Source of the DNA: Thermoplasmata archaeon
GTDB taxonomy: Archaea; Thermoplasmatota; Thermoplasmata; Thermoplasmatales; Thermoplasmataceae
DNA length: 64,000 bases
Direction of reading: 5' to 3'
Assembly (NCBI GenBank): GCA_021846695.1
Contig: JAJZWN010000001.1
Span: 1 to 64,000 of the forward strand
Notes under the pieces: model-generated
The model's input: only the letters and a program-made list of their open reading frames with translations
Databases searched by the model: none
What the model was told of the DNA's origin: nothing
Shown here: one piece after another, positions 1 to 8,996 of the stretch
Layout: the number at the start of each line of letters is the position of its first letter
Position numbering within the stretch: position 1 is the first letter of the stretch
Program-made: the position numbers and the translations under genes

Positions 1-2
1 GG

Positions 3-1403
3 AAAAACATTCTGGGAACAAATAGATTGATATGGCAGGGATGGGGGATGACCGCCCCTGCAGCTGATATTGCTTACCTTCTTGGCGGAATTGCACTTGT
101 CGCACTTGGTGCCACCCCACTTTCAATACTCATTGGATTTCTTATATATCTGGCAATCCTGAATACATCATACAGATTTTCGAAAAAATATGTATCTGCA
201 GGAAGTGATTTTACTTATGTAGGAAAGAGTATAGGCGGTTTCATGGCAACATTTGAGGGCTGGAATTTATTCTTCGGTACCATGTTTGCCTTTGCAGGGT
301 TCGGAATGCTGGGGCTTGCTGGATTTTTTGACATATTTGACAGTGGGATAATTACAAAGGGATACTGGATTCCCATAGTTATTGCACTGAATTTTATAAC
401 ATTCTACATACTTTACAGGGGAATAAAGTTCTCGACAACATACCAGATAATAACCGGGATAGCGGAATTCGCCATTCTTATTGCTGGAGGTATAGGTCTT
501 GTAATACTTGCCGGAAAGAACAATACGCTGGATGTATTTTCACCATTTATCGCAAGTGGCGGGATTACTGGATTTTTCCATTCCCTTACCCTCTCTGTGG
601 TAACATTCATAGGGCTCTCCATTGCACTTACTGCTATCTCAGAGGAGGCACATATCCCGAAGAAAACTGTGCCAAAATCTCTTTTAATTTCCTCAATGAT
701 CATAGGAGTCACAATAGTATTCCTGTCATATGCCATGACTGTTGCATGGGGCCCATCCAGGATGCTGTCATTCGGCAACTCCGTGGATAATGGCCTTGTA
801 TTATTCAGGGAAATAAGCCCGGTGATGTTTATACTGCTCTTTATTTTCACGGTTAACAGCTTCATGGGAAACAATATATCAATGGGAACCTCAATGACCC
901 GTATATTTTACGCCTTTTCTAGGGACAGCATAATATTTCCAAAAGCATTTTCCAGGACAGACAGCAATGGAACTCCCAGAAATACAACATATTTTATTCT
1001 TGCAATATCCCTGTTCCTAAGTATAACGTTTGGAATTATTTTTGGGCCAATAGACGGTGGCTACGTCCTTCTTTTTGCTGATGCGTTCTTCTCCTTCCTT
1101 ATAAGATCAATATCTTCAGGAAGCCTAATAATATCAACATTCCGTGAGGGGAAAATGAAGGCTGGAACTCTTCTCGGGTATCTAATAATACCGGTTATAT
1201 CCATAGGCGCACTTCTCGCAGTTCTTGCCTCAAACTTTTTCCCGCTGCCCGCGTATCCCTATAACGCCGCATCCATAATGGCAATAGTTATTATAGCTGT
1301 TGTGTTTATAATCACATTATTTACCTGGATAAAGAATCCAGAGACAGTAAAGAAAGCAGGGTCAACAACCGTAGAAGAAATTGCTGAAAGTTCTATAGAT
1401 TAA
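3..1403 (+). CDS. APC-family amino acid permease, 5' end outside the window
   Basis: Integral membrane transporter, probably importing an amino acid or polyamine by proton symport. The protein is almost entirely hydrophobic helices with short loops, and its first visible helix carries the Gly-rich segment typical of APC helix 1 (GWGMTAPAADIAYLLGG). The frame stays open from base 3 to the TTG at 27, and the residues read there (LGTNRLIWQGWG) look like the normal run-in to helix 1. I therefore think the true start lies upstream of the window and that TTG is not the start. About 460 residues are visible, close to the usual family length. The C-terminus is a short polar tail. The substrate cannot be told from sequence. 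A second APC permease at 26008-27753 belongs to a different branch. Confidence 0.85.
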   Translation, partial: KNILGTNRLIWQGWGMTAPAADIAYLLGGIALVALGATPLSILIGFLIYLAILNTSYRFSKKYVSAGSDFTYVGKSIGGFMATFEGWNLFFGTMFAFAGFGMLGLAGFFDIFDSGIITKGYWIPIVIALNFITFYILYRGIKFSTTYQIITGIAEFAILIAGGIGLVILAGKNNTLDVFSPFIASGGITGFFHSLTLSVVTFIGLSIALTAISEEAHIPKKTVPKSLLISSMIIGVTIVFLSYAMTVAWGPSRMLSFGNSVDNGLVLFREISPVMFILLFIFTVNSFMGNNISMGTSMTRIFYAFSRDSIIFPKAFSRTDSNGTPRNTTYFILAISLFLSITFGIIFGPIDGGYVLLFADAFFSFLIRSISSGSLIISTFREGKMKAGTLLGYLIIPVISIGALLAVLASNFFPLPAYPYNAASIMAIVIIAVVFIITLFTWIKNPETVKKAGSTTVEEIAESSID

Positions 1404-1440
1404 ATTATTTTTATTATTTTAAAATATATAGAACAAAAAT

Positions 1441-1450
1441 TTATTTATAG
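1441..1450 (+). promoter_or_regulatory. Putative TATA box for the DUF427 gene
   Basis: TTATTTATAG lies 23-32 bases before the ATG at 1473, and no purine-rich ribosome binding site precedes that ATG. Box position and missing Shine-Dalgarno sequence together suggest a leaderless transcript, common in this archaeal group. Confidence 0.45.
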
Positions 1451-1472
1451 GCTCACTAATTATAATATTATA

Positions 1473-1844
1473 ATGAATGAGATAGATTATGAAAATCACG
1501 GCCACCACATTAAGGTATCGCCATTGAAAGGCGTTATAAAGGTAACACTGGATGGGAGTACTCTGGCAGAATCCAGGAATGCGCTGGAATTAAAGGAGGA
1601 TGGATATGACAAAGCATACTATATACCATTGGAAGATATCAGGGCTGAACTCATCAGGGCGGAAACCAAAACAGTCTGTCCTTATAAAGGAAAGGCATCA
1701 TATTATTCTCTGAAGATAAACAATATAATAATAGAAGATGCCCTATGGCAGTATGCTGATCCAAAGCCTGAATTTATAGAACTGAATAATTATGCCTCCT
1801 TCTATATAAAAAATATTGACGGTATAAAAATTAACATTACATGA
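1473..1844 (+). CDS. DUF427-family protein
   Basis: Small soluble protein of 123 residues matching the DUF427 pattern: a central VCPYKGKASYYSL segment, then DALWQYADPKPE and a final aromatic strand (ASFYIKNIDG). The fold in this family is a compact beta barrel. The Cys in the VCPYKG motif, at about residue 69, is characteristic. The biochemical role is not established and I do not assign one. The gene stands alone between the permease and eL10, with its own TATA-like box and no Shine-Dalgarno sequence. Confidence 0.7.
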   Translation: MNEIDYENHGHHIKVSPLKGVIKVTLDGSTLAESRNALELKEDGYDKAYYIPLEDIRAELIRAETKTVCPYKGKASYYSLKINNIIIEDALWQYADPKPEFIELNNYASFYIKNIDGIKINIT

Positions 1845-1908
1845 AATAATTAATTATCATAAAATTATAAATGTTTTTATATGCGCATGAATTTATGAAT
1901 AGATTATT

Positions 1909-2439
1909 ATGGTAACTAAACCAGCACGAATGTATTCAAAAATTTCAGGTCCTGCTTACACCAGAAAGGAGTTTATGGGCGGTGTACCATATCCGAAAAT
2001 AACAACCTTTGTACAGGGTAACCAGAAAAGAGATTTCGAGATCGAAATGCAATTAATAGCAGAGGAAGCATGCCAGATAAGGCATACAGCGCTTGAGGCG
2101 TCCAGGATTTCAATAAACAGGAAACTTCTGGAAAACATAGGTGCTGGAAATTACTTCCTACACATCAGGCCATACCCCCATCAGGTAATACGTGAACACA
2201 AAATGGCAACAGGAGCAGGTGCAGATAGGATATCAAGTGGTATGAGGATGGCCTTCGGAAGACCTGTGGGAACCGCTGCAAGAGTTCACCCGGGAGAAAT
2301 CATAATGGTGGGAAAGGTCGATCGTGCAAATGCAAAGGCATTGAAAGAAGCTTTGAAAAAAGCATCAATTAAATTACCCACACCATGCAAAGTTGTAATA
2401 ACGAAGGGCAAGGAAATAACTTCCAAGATGGGCCTATAA
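1909..2439 (+). CDS. rpl10e: Large-subunit ribosomal protein eL10 (L10e / uL16)
   Basis: Ribosomal protein of the L10e/L16 family, part of the large subunit near the peptidyl transferase centre and the A-site tRNA. It has the family N-terminus (KPARMYSKISGPAYTRKEFMGG), the HIRPYPHQVIREHKMATGAGADR block at about residues 84-106, and MAFGRPVGTAARV, which contacts rRNA. At 176 residues it is the expected archaeal length. It is monocistronic here, away from the main ribosomal cluster. A TATA-like stretch (TTTTTATATG) lies about 30 bases upstream and no Shine-Dalgarno sequence is evident. Confidence 0.95.
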   Translation: MVTKPARMYSKISGPAYTRKEFMGGVPYPKITTFVQGNQKRDFEIEMQLIAEEACQIRHTALEASRISINRKLLENIGAGNYFLHIRPYPHQVIREHKMATGAGADRISSGMRMAFGRPVGTAARVHPGEIIMVGKVDRANAKALKEALKKASIKLPTPCKVVITKGKEITSKMGL

Positions 2440-2698
2440 AGCATTAATTGCATAAATTCTATATTTTATTTTTAACCAATAAATTTTATTTGAGAAATTA
2501 TGCCAGTTATGAACTTGATAATACAAAAATCCGGAACATATTATAAAACATAAATTATACTTCATAATAACAGTGGTACAGTATTTATTGAAAATGCAAT
2601 CATCCTTAAGAATTTATAAGAGGTAATCGATAGATTGTTCCAGTTGCCTGAAAACGTAATTTGTATAAAAATTTAGGTTATTTATATGGCTAAAATTT

Positions 2699-3562
2699 TT
2701 ATTTTCTGAGGGCTTTTTCACGGCTGGCAATAAAATCCTGTATTAATTTGGCGGCCAGCATTGATGTATTTCCGTTATCATAGAGAGGAGTCATTTCATT
2801 TATATCAAATCCCACCACCCTATCTGATATTGCAGTGAGTATGCTGCGAACATCATATGACGTAAGGCCGTATGGTTCAGGAGTTCCAACACCGGGTGCA
2901 TATGCAGGGTCGAATCCATCCATATCTATTGAAAAATAAACCCTTCCTGATGTTTTTTCCATAATTTCCCCAATGACATTTTCTATGCCGGAGGCACGTA
3001 CCTCGTTAGCAGAGATAAACCTTACTTTTTCATATTCTCCAGATGATATTTCTTCATATGATGTTGATCTGGTGCCAACAGATATTATTTTATTTTCGCC
3101 AAGGAGTTCCAGTGCCCTTCTAGTGACACAGGCATGATTGTATTTATTGTCCATGTATGAATCGCGGAAATCTGAGTGGGCATCTATGATTACCATTGTT
3201 ATATCCTTGAAGTTTCTCAATGCCCCTACAGTAAGTGAATGCTCCCCGCCAAGCATTATGGGTATTTTTTTATCATGCAGTATGGTTCCTGTAACGGTTT
3301 CAACCTCACTTAGAATATAATCAACATCCTCATACACTGGAAGGTCCCCAAGGTCGCAGATATTTACATCGAGAAGATTGATGCCATAATTTACTTCATA
3401 GGATTCCAGATTATCGTATGCGAATCTTATGGAATTGGGTGCGTATCTGGACCCCCTTCTAAAGCTTGAGGTATTGTCAAATGGAACACCGAAAATTACA
3501 TAGTCGGCATCACCGTAATCTGACAGTGCATCAGCTATTTTTAAGTTGGAGAAATGCGACAT
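2699..3562 (-). CDS. speB: Agmatinase / ureohydrolase
   Basis: Mn-dependent ureohydrolase. In archaea of this kind it most often converts agmatine to putrescine plus urea, the step before spermidine. Metal-ligand motifs are intact: GGEHSLT, DAHSDFRD and SIDMDGFDPA. I place the start at the ATG of [11 protein letters not shown], whose A is the last base of the preceding aIF5A stop codon (TAATG). The frame extends 14 codons further to a TTG, but that would overlap aIF5A by 43 bases and adds a polar stretch absent from the family. Coupling to aIF5A is functionally apt, since spermidine donates the aminobutyl group for hypusine. Arginase or guanidinobutyrase activity cannot be excluded from motifs. 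Confidence 0.88.
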   Translation of the reverse strand: MSHFSNLKIADALSDYGDADYVIFGVPFDNTSSFRRGSRYAPNSIRFAYDNLESYEVNYGINLLDVNICDLGDLPVYEDVDYILSEVETVTGTILHDKKIPIMLGGEHSLTVGALRNFKDITMVIIDAHSDFRDSYMDNKYNHACVTRRALELLGENKIISVGTRSTSYEEISSGEYEKVRFISANEVRASGIENVIGEIMEKTSGRVYFSIDMDGFDPAYAPGVGTPEPYGLTSYDVRSILTAISDRVVGFDINEMTPLYDNGNTSMLAAKLIQDFIASREKALRK

Positions 3563-3951
3563 TAATTCTGCAGCATTATCTTCCTTTTTCCCATAGCTTC
3601 CCAATACGGCACCTCCATGCCTGCTTTTAATCTGTCCTGATCCTCTGGCTCTATAGGCAGTATAAAAGTTTCAAAACTCTCTGAATCCATCAACTGCGCC
3701 TCATTGTTTGCTATTGAAAGTATCTGCGCATTTTTCTTTACAATTATAGGCACCTTTACCTTGTGTTTTACAGGGTAAACCACACTATGTTTCTGACTGT
3801 CAAATACACCAATAGCGACAATTCGCCCCTTGGCTTCACCGTGCTTGCCTGGTTTTGACATTGTAATATCAACTATTTTGCATGGTGAATCATCGATTAA
3901 CATGTATCTTCCTACCTTTAATTCTCTAACTTCGGCTTCTGTCCAGCTCAT
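3562..3951 (-). CDS. eif5a: Translation factor aIF5A
   Basis: Archaeal homologue of eIF5A/EF-P, which binds the ribosomal E site and relieves stalling. It has two beta-barrel domains in 129 residues. The hypusination loop reads [10 protein letters not shown], putting the modified lysine at K36. The modifying enzyme, deoxyhypusine synthase, is encoded at 11992-12930. The stop codon overlaps the agmatinase ATG by one base, so the two are very likely one transcript. TATA-like AT-rich sequence lies upstream at about 3985-4000. Confidence 0.95.
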   Translation of the reverse strand: MSWTEAEVRELKVGRYMLIDDSPCKIVDITMSKPGKHGEAKGRIVAIGVFDSQKHSVVYPVKHKVKVPIIVKKNAQILSIANNEAQLMDSESFETFILPIEPEDQDRLKAGMEVPYWEAMGKRKIMLQN

Positions 3952-4030
3952 AACTAATCCTCTGGTTAATATTTTAAGCCTTTATATATTTTTATATCAG
4001 TTGGAATATGTAGCGGGAAAGTGAAACGGA

Positions 4031-4894
4031 TCAAAATGGTCCATTGCCCATGGAGCCATTAATCCTGTGCCTGATTGATAGATTTAGCAGGTTCTCATCA
4101 ATTCCATCGGGAAGGCCTTTTCCATTAACATAATCAAAGAGTATAAGTTTAAAGATATTCATATACGTAAAGTTTAGTATAAGCCCCAGAACTATCATTA
4201 TCACTGCAATAACTGCGGTTACTGCAATTACAATAAGCGGTATTCCTGAACCAAAAAGTATTGCTGAAACTATCAACAGCAGAAATCCCCCTCCTGTAAA
4301 TATGAGTGTATACAGATCAATATATATGACCCCACCAAAGGTATTCCCGAAGTGTGATTTTATGGTATCAACGCTCATTTTAATTGCCTTGATTGGCCCT
4401 GTATTGTAATCCAGTATGACAGGAACAACAAAAAATGTTGCAACCGTTATTGCAAATGATCCTATTGATGCTATAATTATGCCACCTATGCCTCGTACTC
4501 TTGATTCTACGGCACGGAGAATCATAAGAAGTACACTGTAGAGTATAGCCCATTGAAATGCCTTTACTGTGTATTTTTTTGTTGATGAAAATGCTTCTAT
4601 CAACGTTACAGGATTATTTGTTTCGACGGACCTGTACGATATCATCATTGCCATAATAATTAAGGTTGCAAAGAAATATACAAGTACATATGCAACAAAA
4701 ATCCCGGCTATGTAGTAATAATATGTGTATCCAGATATTGGAATTTCTAAAATCAGAATAAAAAATGTTAAGGCGAATATTATAACGCTTACAATCCCGG
4801 AGAGTACAGGGTAAATATACAGTTTTTTATTTCCAGAAATACTCTTTCTTACCTGCCCGGCAAGATGCCATCCGCTTTTCATGGATTCAAACAT
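4031..4894 (-). CDS. Polytopic membrane protein, DUF6159-like
   Basis: A 287-residue protein with about six hydrophobic helices. Its N-terminus (FESMKSGWHLAGQVRKSI, then a segment meaning core-lysine-leucine before PVLSG) resembles DUF6159 membrane proteins, which begin with an amphipathic segment followed by a Phe/Tyr-Pro-hydrophobic-Ser motif. No catalytic motif is visible and the function is unknown. A TATA-like box (TTTATAAAT) inside the last codons of the upstream amidohydrolase gene suggests an independent, leaderless transcript. Confidence 0.6.
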   Translation of the reverse strand: MFESMKSGWHLAGQVRKSISGNKKLYIYPVLSGIVSVIIFALTFFILILEIPISGYTYYYYIAGIFVAYVLVYFFATLIIMAMMISYRSVETNNPVTLIEAFSSTKKYTVKAFQWAILYSVLLMILRAVESRVRGIGGIIIASIGSFAITVATFFVVPVILDYNTGPIKAIKMSVDTIKSHFGNTFGGVIYIDLYTLIFTGGGFLLLIVSAILFGSGIPLIVIAVTAVIAVIMIVLGLILNFTYMNIFKLILFDYVNGKGLPDGIDENLLNLSIRHRINGSMGNGPF

Positions 4895-4911
4895 AGGAAA
4901 CTATTTAATTG

Positions 4912-4920
4912 ATTTATAAA
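4912..4920 (-). promoter_or_regulatory. Putative TATA box for the DUF6159-like gene
   Basis: On the minus strand TTTATAAAT sits 18-26 bases before the ATG at 4894, overlapping the stop codon of the amidohydrolase gene. No ribosome binding site separates it from the ATG, consistent with leaderless initiation. Confidence 0.4.
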
Positions 4921-6167
4921 TAGTTTAGTTTGGAGTAATCAATTCCATCTGCGCTATCATTATTATTTTTATTAAGTACAATTTTTCCGTCAACCATAAC
5001 CAACTCCACATTTTCTGAATTTGAAGAAAATACAATATTGTTGACAATGTTTTTTTCACTGGAGGGAATTGTATTGTATCTGTTGGGGTTTATTATCACC
5101 AGATCTGCAAAATAGCCTTCCTTTATTATTCCAATAGGTGCCCTCAGGGCAATTCCTGCATTCCTCGTTGCCATATCCAGTATCTGTTGCGATTTGACAG
5201 TATCTGCCGACCACCTATCATTATTTATAGAAATAGCTGAATATTTCATCTCCTCGAACATATTCAGTGAGTTGTTGCTTCCAGAACTGTCTGTACCCAG
5301 CGACACATTCACATTGTTTGCCAGTAGCTCAGGAATGGGCGCTATCCCTCCCGATGCCAGCTTAGCATTGCTTATTGCATTCCAGGATACTGCGGTGCCG
5401 TTTTTGGCAAGAAGTTTGATTTCATTCAGTGTAATCCATACACAGTGCGCTGCCAGCAATTTATCTGAAAGGAAACCTATTGATGCAAGATGCTCAACTG
5501 GCCTTTCATTATGAATTTTCACGAAATCATAAACCTCCTTTCGGGTCTCTGAAAGATGTGTATGTATCATGACATTGTACTTTTCTGAAAGATCCCTTAC
5601 ACGATAATAGTTCTCATCAGATGACACATAAATTCCCTGTATTCCTGCAAGCGGTGTTACATTGCCTGGATGACTTTTCCTTATAAATGCCTCTGCATTT
5701 TTTACAGGGTCTCCTTTCTGTGTTGTGAATTGCTGATCCAGTGTTGCCCATGCGAGAAAACCCCGAATGCCAGTTTTTTCAACTGCCCTTTCAATCACAT
5801 CTTCTGAATAATAAAGGTCTACAAAGGAGGTTATTCCTGAATTGAGCATCTCCTTAATGCCCAGAAGGCTGGAGTTATATATTCCCTCCTCTGTTCTATC
5901 GGCATCCAGTTTTGATGTTTTATCCAGGAATTCAGAAAGCACAATGTCGTCCAGAAGCCCCTTGAAACCACTCATGCCTATGTGTGTATGTGTATTTATA
6001 AATCCGGGAAGTATGAATTTTCCATCTGCATTTATTTCACTATCATGTTCCGGCTCTTCCCTGCCTATATAAACTATCTTATTGTTATCAACCAGGATAT
6101 TTGCACGGACTATTTCCCTGCTGTCGTTTTCGGTTATAATAGTTCCATTTTTAATAAGAATGCTCAT
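4914..6167 (-). CDS. mtaD: Amidohydrolase, MTA/SAH deaminase-like
   Basis: Cyclic-amidine deaminase of the amidohydrolase superfamily, probably acting on 5'-methylthioadenosine, S-adenosylhomocysteine or 5'-deoxyadenosine. Metal and catalytic motifs are present: HTHIGMSGFKG near residue 60, a central THLSE, HCVW, and LGTDSSGSNNSLNM near residue 290. The C-terminus returns to the small beta-sandwich domain (ADLVIINP), and 417 residues is typical. Together with mtnA at 16170 it would salvage the methylthioadenosine formed in polyamine synthesis, a link I infer. Other members deaminate guanine or triazines, so the substrate is uncertain. Confidence 0.8.
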   Translation of the reverse strand: MSILIKNGTIITENDSREIVRANILVDNNKIVYIGREEPEHDSEINADGKFILPGFINTHTHIGMSGFKGLLDDIVLSEFLDKTSKLDADRTEEGIYNSSLLGIKEMLNSGITSFVDLYYSEDVIERAVEKTGIRGFLAWATLDQQFTTQKGDPVKNAEAFIRKSHPGNVTPLAGIQGIYVSSDENYYRVRDLSEKYNVMIHTHLSETRKEVYDFVKIHNERPVEHLASIGFLSDKLLAAHCVWITLNEIKLLAKNGTAVSWNAISNAKLASGGIAPIPELLANNVNVSLGTDSSGSNNSLNMFEEMKYSAISINNDRWSADTVKSQQILDMATRNAGIALRAPIGIIKEGYFADLVIINPNRYNTIPSSEKNIVNNIVFSSNSENVELVMVDGKIVLNKNNNDSADGIDYSKLNYL

Positions 6168-6217
6168 TGCTGGTAATTAGAATAATGTTAATAATTATTT
6201 AGAATCTTATTCTTGAA

Positions 6218-7792
6218 TTAATTCTTCAATCCGGCACGAACTTTGATTGCAGCACCTGAATCCATATCAATCATTGCACGGGAAGGAATCAGGGCAGTTC
6301 CGGTGCCCCGCAGTTCATTATTATGCGTCATTATTACCTCATCGAATGCATGTATGTCTGGTGTGGCATCCAGTATTCCCATGGCATATACAGTTGCAGT
6401 TGGCCTGAAATTATCTATGGAAACATTGAATTTATTATTTTCAAGAAAGAATTTTCCTGATGCCGGTGTTATAGAAAAACGGCCAATGGAATCGTTGTAA
6501 ACAAAAAGTATGTTATTGCCCCTAACCAGCATATCCTGATGGAAACTATTTATGAGTTTAATATCTTCAAGGTAAGGCATAATCCAGCCACCGAACTGAA
6601 ACCTGAGCAGTGCCTTATAATCATCCAGTTTCTTCCCGTATTCACTTTCTGGGTTAATCTTTTCTCTGAGTGCGTTCTGGAGAATAGATAAATTTTTCTC
6701 ATCGGTAACCCTGCCCTCTATGACAGTTGAGCTGGATGGTATGGATTCCCTTATGAAATCAAGGTCATCCGGAATGTATGCTATTATATCTGTATAACGA
6801 TTTTTCGACAGATATCCTTTTATCAGGTTTTTCATCATGAGTTTTTCATCTTCATACCATGTGCCGATAACAGGAATATCATAAAATCTTGCGGGGTAAC
6901 CACTTTCAAGTTCACGTGGAACAAGCCCTACAGGCGATGTTACTATCAGTTCATGGATATATTTCCTGTACTGCCAGATTGATCCAAGTATTTTTTTGTG
7001 TGTTTTTGATTCTGAGTATGGTTTTTTTGCGGAACAGGGAAGCAGCAAAGCAATATTTCTATGATCTGGTTTTTCATAATCGAGAATTTTTTTCCGGTAT
7101 TCAGCTATATCCGGCCTGTTAAGAGATTCCAGTGAATTTGCCTGTATATATGGTGTCCTGGAAGGAAATACTGAGGCAAACTCGCCGTAATACTCTGTAT
7201 CGGCTATCCGCAACATTTCAAGGGCCTTACCTGATATGCCAATTTTTTCAGCTATTTCCCTCAGTGTATTGTTCTTTATGGAGTCGAATATTGACTCCAG
7301 CATGGATTCAGCAAATTTTATGTTTTCTTCCAGTGGGTTATACTCAACCCTTGACTTTCCCGCCGCAGTGTATTTTATCCTTTCCATGCTTTCTCTTCTT
7401 ATATAGAGGTCATCAAATATGTTAACCCCGAGATAACTCAGCACTGGCATGATATAGGGATCAGATATGCCCTGAAGGTAAAATAATTTTGTATAACCAT
7501 ATTTCCTTCTTAACTCAACAAGGAAGCTCACCAGTTTGCCTGGCCGCTGGATCAATTCCAGCCCATTGAATATGATTACAATATTGCTTCCCTCTATGAC
7601 CTTTTCACCACTGAGAAATGATGGATAGTATATCTTCTTTTTGAACTCTTCGCCCAGTATTTCTATGGTATCATTTTTATTTATATAATCATCTGAAAAC
7701 GTATTTATCAGGAATGGAAACTTTCTGCCGTTTCGGTAACCTGCCCATGAGAAGCCCATTACATACTGCTTGTCCTTTATCTTTTCAGGCAT
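6218..7792 (-). CDS. arcS: Archaeosine synthase ArcS
   Basis: Enzyme of tRNA archaeosine (G+) biosynthesis at position 15, acting after TGT-catalysed preQ0 insertion. In ArcS the PCSAKKPYSESK motif marks the catalytic domain, and here it lies at about residue 250 (LLLPCSAKKPYSESKTHKKI). The N-terminal half is a diverged transglycosylase-like barrel. The C-terminal 75 residues (NILFVYNDSIGRF to IKVRAGLKN) form a PUA RNA-binding domain. At 524 residues it is somewhat shorter than euryarchaeal ArcS. It is flanked by the amidohydrolase and the LSm operon with about 50 and 136 bases of spacer. Confidence 0.88.
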   Translation of the reverse strand: MPEKIKDKQYVMGFSWAGYRNGRKFPFLINTFSDDYINKNDTIEILGEEFKKKIYYPSFLSGEKVIEGSNIVIIFNGLELIQRPGKLVSFLVELRRKYGYTKLFYLQGISDPYIMPVLSYLGVNIFDDLYIRRESMERIKYTAAGKSRVEYNPLEENIKFAESMLESIFDSIKNNTLREIAEKIGISGKALEMLRIADTEYYGEFASVFPSRTPYIQANSLESLNRPDIAEYRKKILDYEKPDHRNIALLLPCSAKKPYSESKTHKKILGSIWQYRKYIHELIVTSPVGLVPRELESGYPARFYDIPVIGTWYEDEKLMMKNLIKGYLSKNRYTDIIAYIPDDLDFIRESIPSSSTVIEGRVTDEKNLSILQNALREKINPESEYGKKLDDYKALLRFQFGGWIMPYLEDIKLINSFHQDMLVRGNNILFVYNDSIGRFSITPASGKFFLENNKFNVSIDNFRPTATVYAMGILDATPDIHAFDEVIMTHNNELRGTGTALIPSRAMIDMDSGAAIKVRAGLKN

Positions 7793-7928
7793 ATATCCCT
7801 ATTAAAGAATATTATATTATCCTTGCCAAAGATTGATGCATAAATATATCCTGCTAATTTTTGCATGTGTAATTTAAGATTTTTACTATATTAATAAAAA
7901 AAATTTAAAGTATGTGTATTATAAAAAA

Positions 7929-8144
7929 TTATTTTGTTGTAATTCTAACGACATTGCTTCCACGAATTATGACCTTTCCGATTTTTCTCTGGACTTCCCC
8001 GCTCTCCTCTGCGTCGTCAAGAGTCATATTCATATATTCGTCATAACCTGAAAGTATCCCCTCAAGAGACCTGTTGTCCTTTAATAGTAGCGTAACCTTC
8101 TTGTTCAAATTTTCCTCAAGCATTTTCATTGGTAATGTGGCCAT
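7929..8144 (-). CDS. LSm/Sm-like RNA-binding protein
   Basis: Archaeal Sm-like protein that forms a heptameric ring binding U-rich RNA. Sm1 is visible in KVTLLLKDNRSLEGILSGYDEYMNMTLDDAEE and Sm2 in KVIIRGSNVVRI. I choose the ATG at 8144 (MATLPMKM, 71 residues) because GGTGA lies five bases before it and the upstream GTG would be part of that binding site. The stop codon of the preceding 52-residue ORF leads directly into this GGTGA, so translation is probably coupled. It is the last gene of a csl4-ORF-LSm operon. A second LSm paralogue lies at 36145. Confidence 0.92.
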   Translation of the reverse strand: MATLPMKMLEENLNKKVTLLLKDNRSLEGILSGYDEYMNMTLDDAEESGEVQRKIGKVIIRGSNVVRITTK

Positions 8145-8153
8145 TTTATTCAC

Positions 8154-8312
8154 CTAATTATATTCGTCTTCTCCGTTGAACTGATCGTCATGCTCCATCA
8201 TGACCTTTATTAAACCGCCCAAAAGCTCTTTCATACTATCAATTTCCTTTCTCATGTCCTTAACTTCCTTGTTCAGCTCCTGGACGTCCTTTACTTTATC
8301 AGCTTCTTTCAT
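8154..8312 (-). CDS. Small acidic coiled-coil protein, 52 residues, unknown function
   Basis: I read this ORF directly: ATG at 8312, TAG at 8154-8156. The product begins MKEADKVKDVQELNKEV and contains heptad-like spacing of Val, Leu, Met and Ile through about residue 40, ending in an acidic tail (EHDDQFNGEDEYN). Three points favour a real gene. The ATG is preceded by AGGTGATAATC, the start overlaps the csl4 stop by 14 bases, and its own stop is followed at once by the LSm ribosome binding site. I do not recognise a family. Its place between an exosome subunit and an LSm protein suggests an RNA-related partner, as inference only. Confidence 0.65.
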   Translation of the reverse strand: MKEADKVKDVQELNKEVKDMRKEIDSMKELLGGLIKVMMEHDDQFNGEDEYN

Positions 8313-8874
8313 GATTATCACCTAATATATTTATATTGCCATAATCTGGCGCAAGTTTCCTCTGCTCAATTCTTCCACAGTTTCTGCACATCAGCTTTCC
8401 ATTTTCCAGCGTGAGTTCATTTCTGCATATAGTGCATCTGCTTTTAAGTACACCCAGTCCATTATCAAATATTGTTGAATAGCTTGGCCTTGTGCTTATA
8501 ATTCTTGCCCTTACAAGATCCCCGAGGGTTAGTATATGTGAATACATGGTCTTGTTGGGAATGGGCAGTCTGATTCTCGTTTCTGTATTTGCAGGAATTA
8601 ACTGTCCATCACGTACGAATCCGGAAACAAGCACGATTGCCTCTTTATTCAGCAATTTTATTACCTTACCGTATACAATGTCGTATTTCTTCACTGGCAC
8701 TGACTGCCTGGTCGTATTTACTGATATCACCAAAGCTTTATCGTCCCTGGCTACCTTACCGAATGCTGTAGATATTACATCCCCATCCACATCCTGTGTG
8801 TTTTTTCCAGAAACGTACTCTTCCTCCTTGGCAATTATATCCCCAGGGAATACTATATCTTTTAACTGATCCAT
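8299..8874 (-). CDS. csl4: Exosome complex RNA-binding subunit Csl4
   Basis: Cap subunit of the archaeal RNA exosome, which recruits and guides RNA to the Rrp41/Rrp42 core. It has an N-terminal domain (MDQLKDIVFPGDIIAKEEEY), a central S1 RNA-binding domain (about residues 60-140) and a C-terminal zinc ribbon CTICRNELTLENGKLMCRNCG with four cysteines. The 191-residue length is standard. The start is supported by AGAGGTAATTGA before the ATG. It heads an operon with the 52-residue ORF and LSm. The rrp4/rrp41/rrp42 genes are not in this window. Confidence 0.93.
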   Translation of the reverse strand: MDQLKDIVFPGDIIAKEEEYVSGKNTQDVDGDVISTAFGKVARDDKALVISVNTTRQSVPVKKYDIVYGKVIKLLNKEAIVLVSGFVRDGQLIPANTETRIRLPIPNKTMYSHILTLGDLVRARIISTRPSYSTIFDNGLGVLKSRCTICRNELTLENGKLMCRNCGRIEQRKLAPDYGNINILGDNHERS

Positions 8875-8996
8875 TCAATTACCTCTTTAAAAGCCTGAAA
8901 CTATACAGATTCTATATAATAACAGGCAATCTTTATACCCTTATATTAAGTAATTCATTTATTATTAATTTTTTGATAGGCACATCTTTCTTGTAT

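Noticed and set aside
2440..2698. Possible small RNA or gene in the 259-base gap after rpl10e
   Set aside because: The DNA is AT-rich with no consistent hairpin, no cloverleaf and no ORF with start and binding site; nothing supportable.
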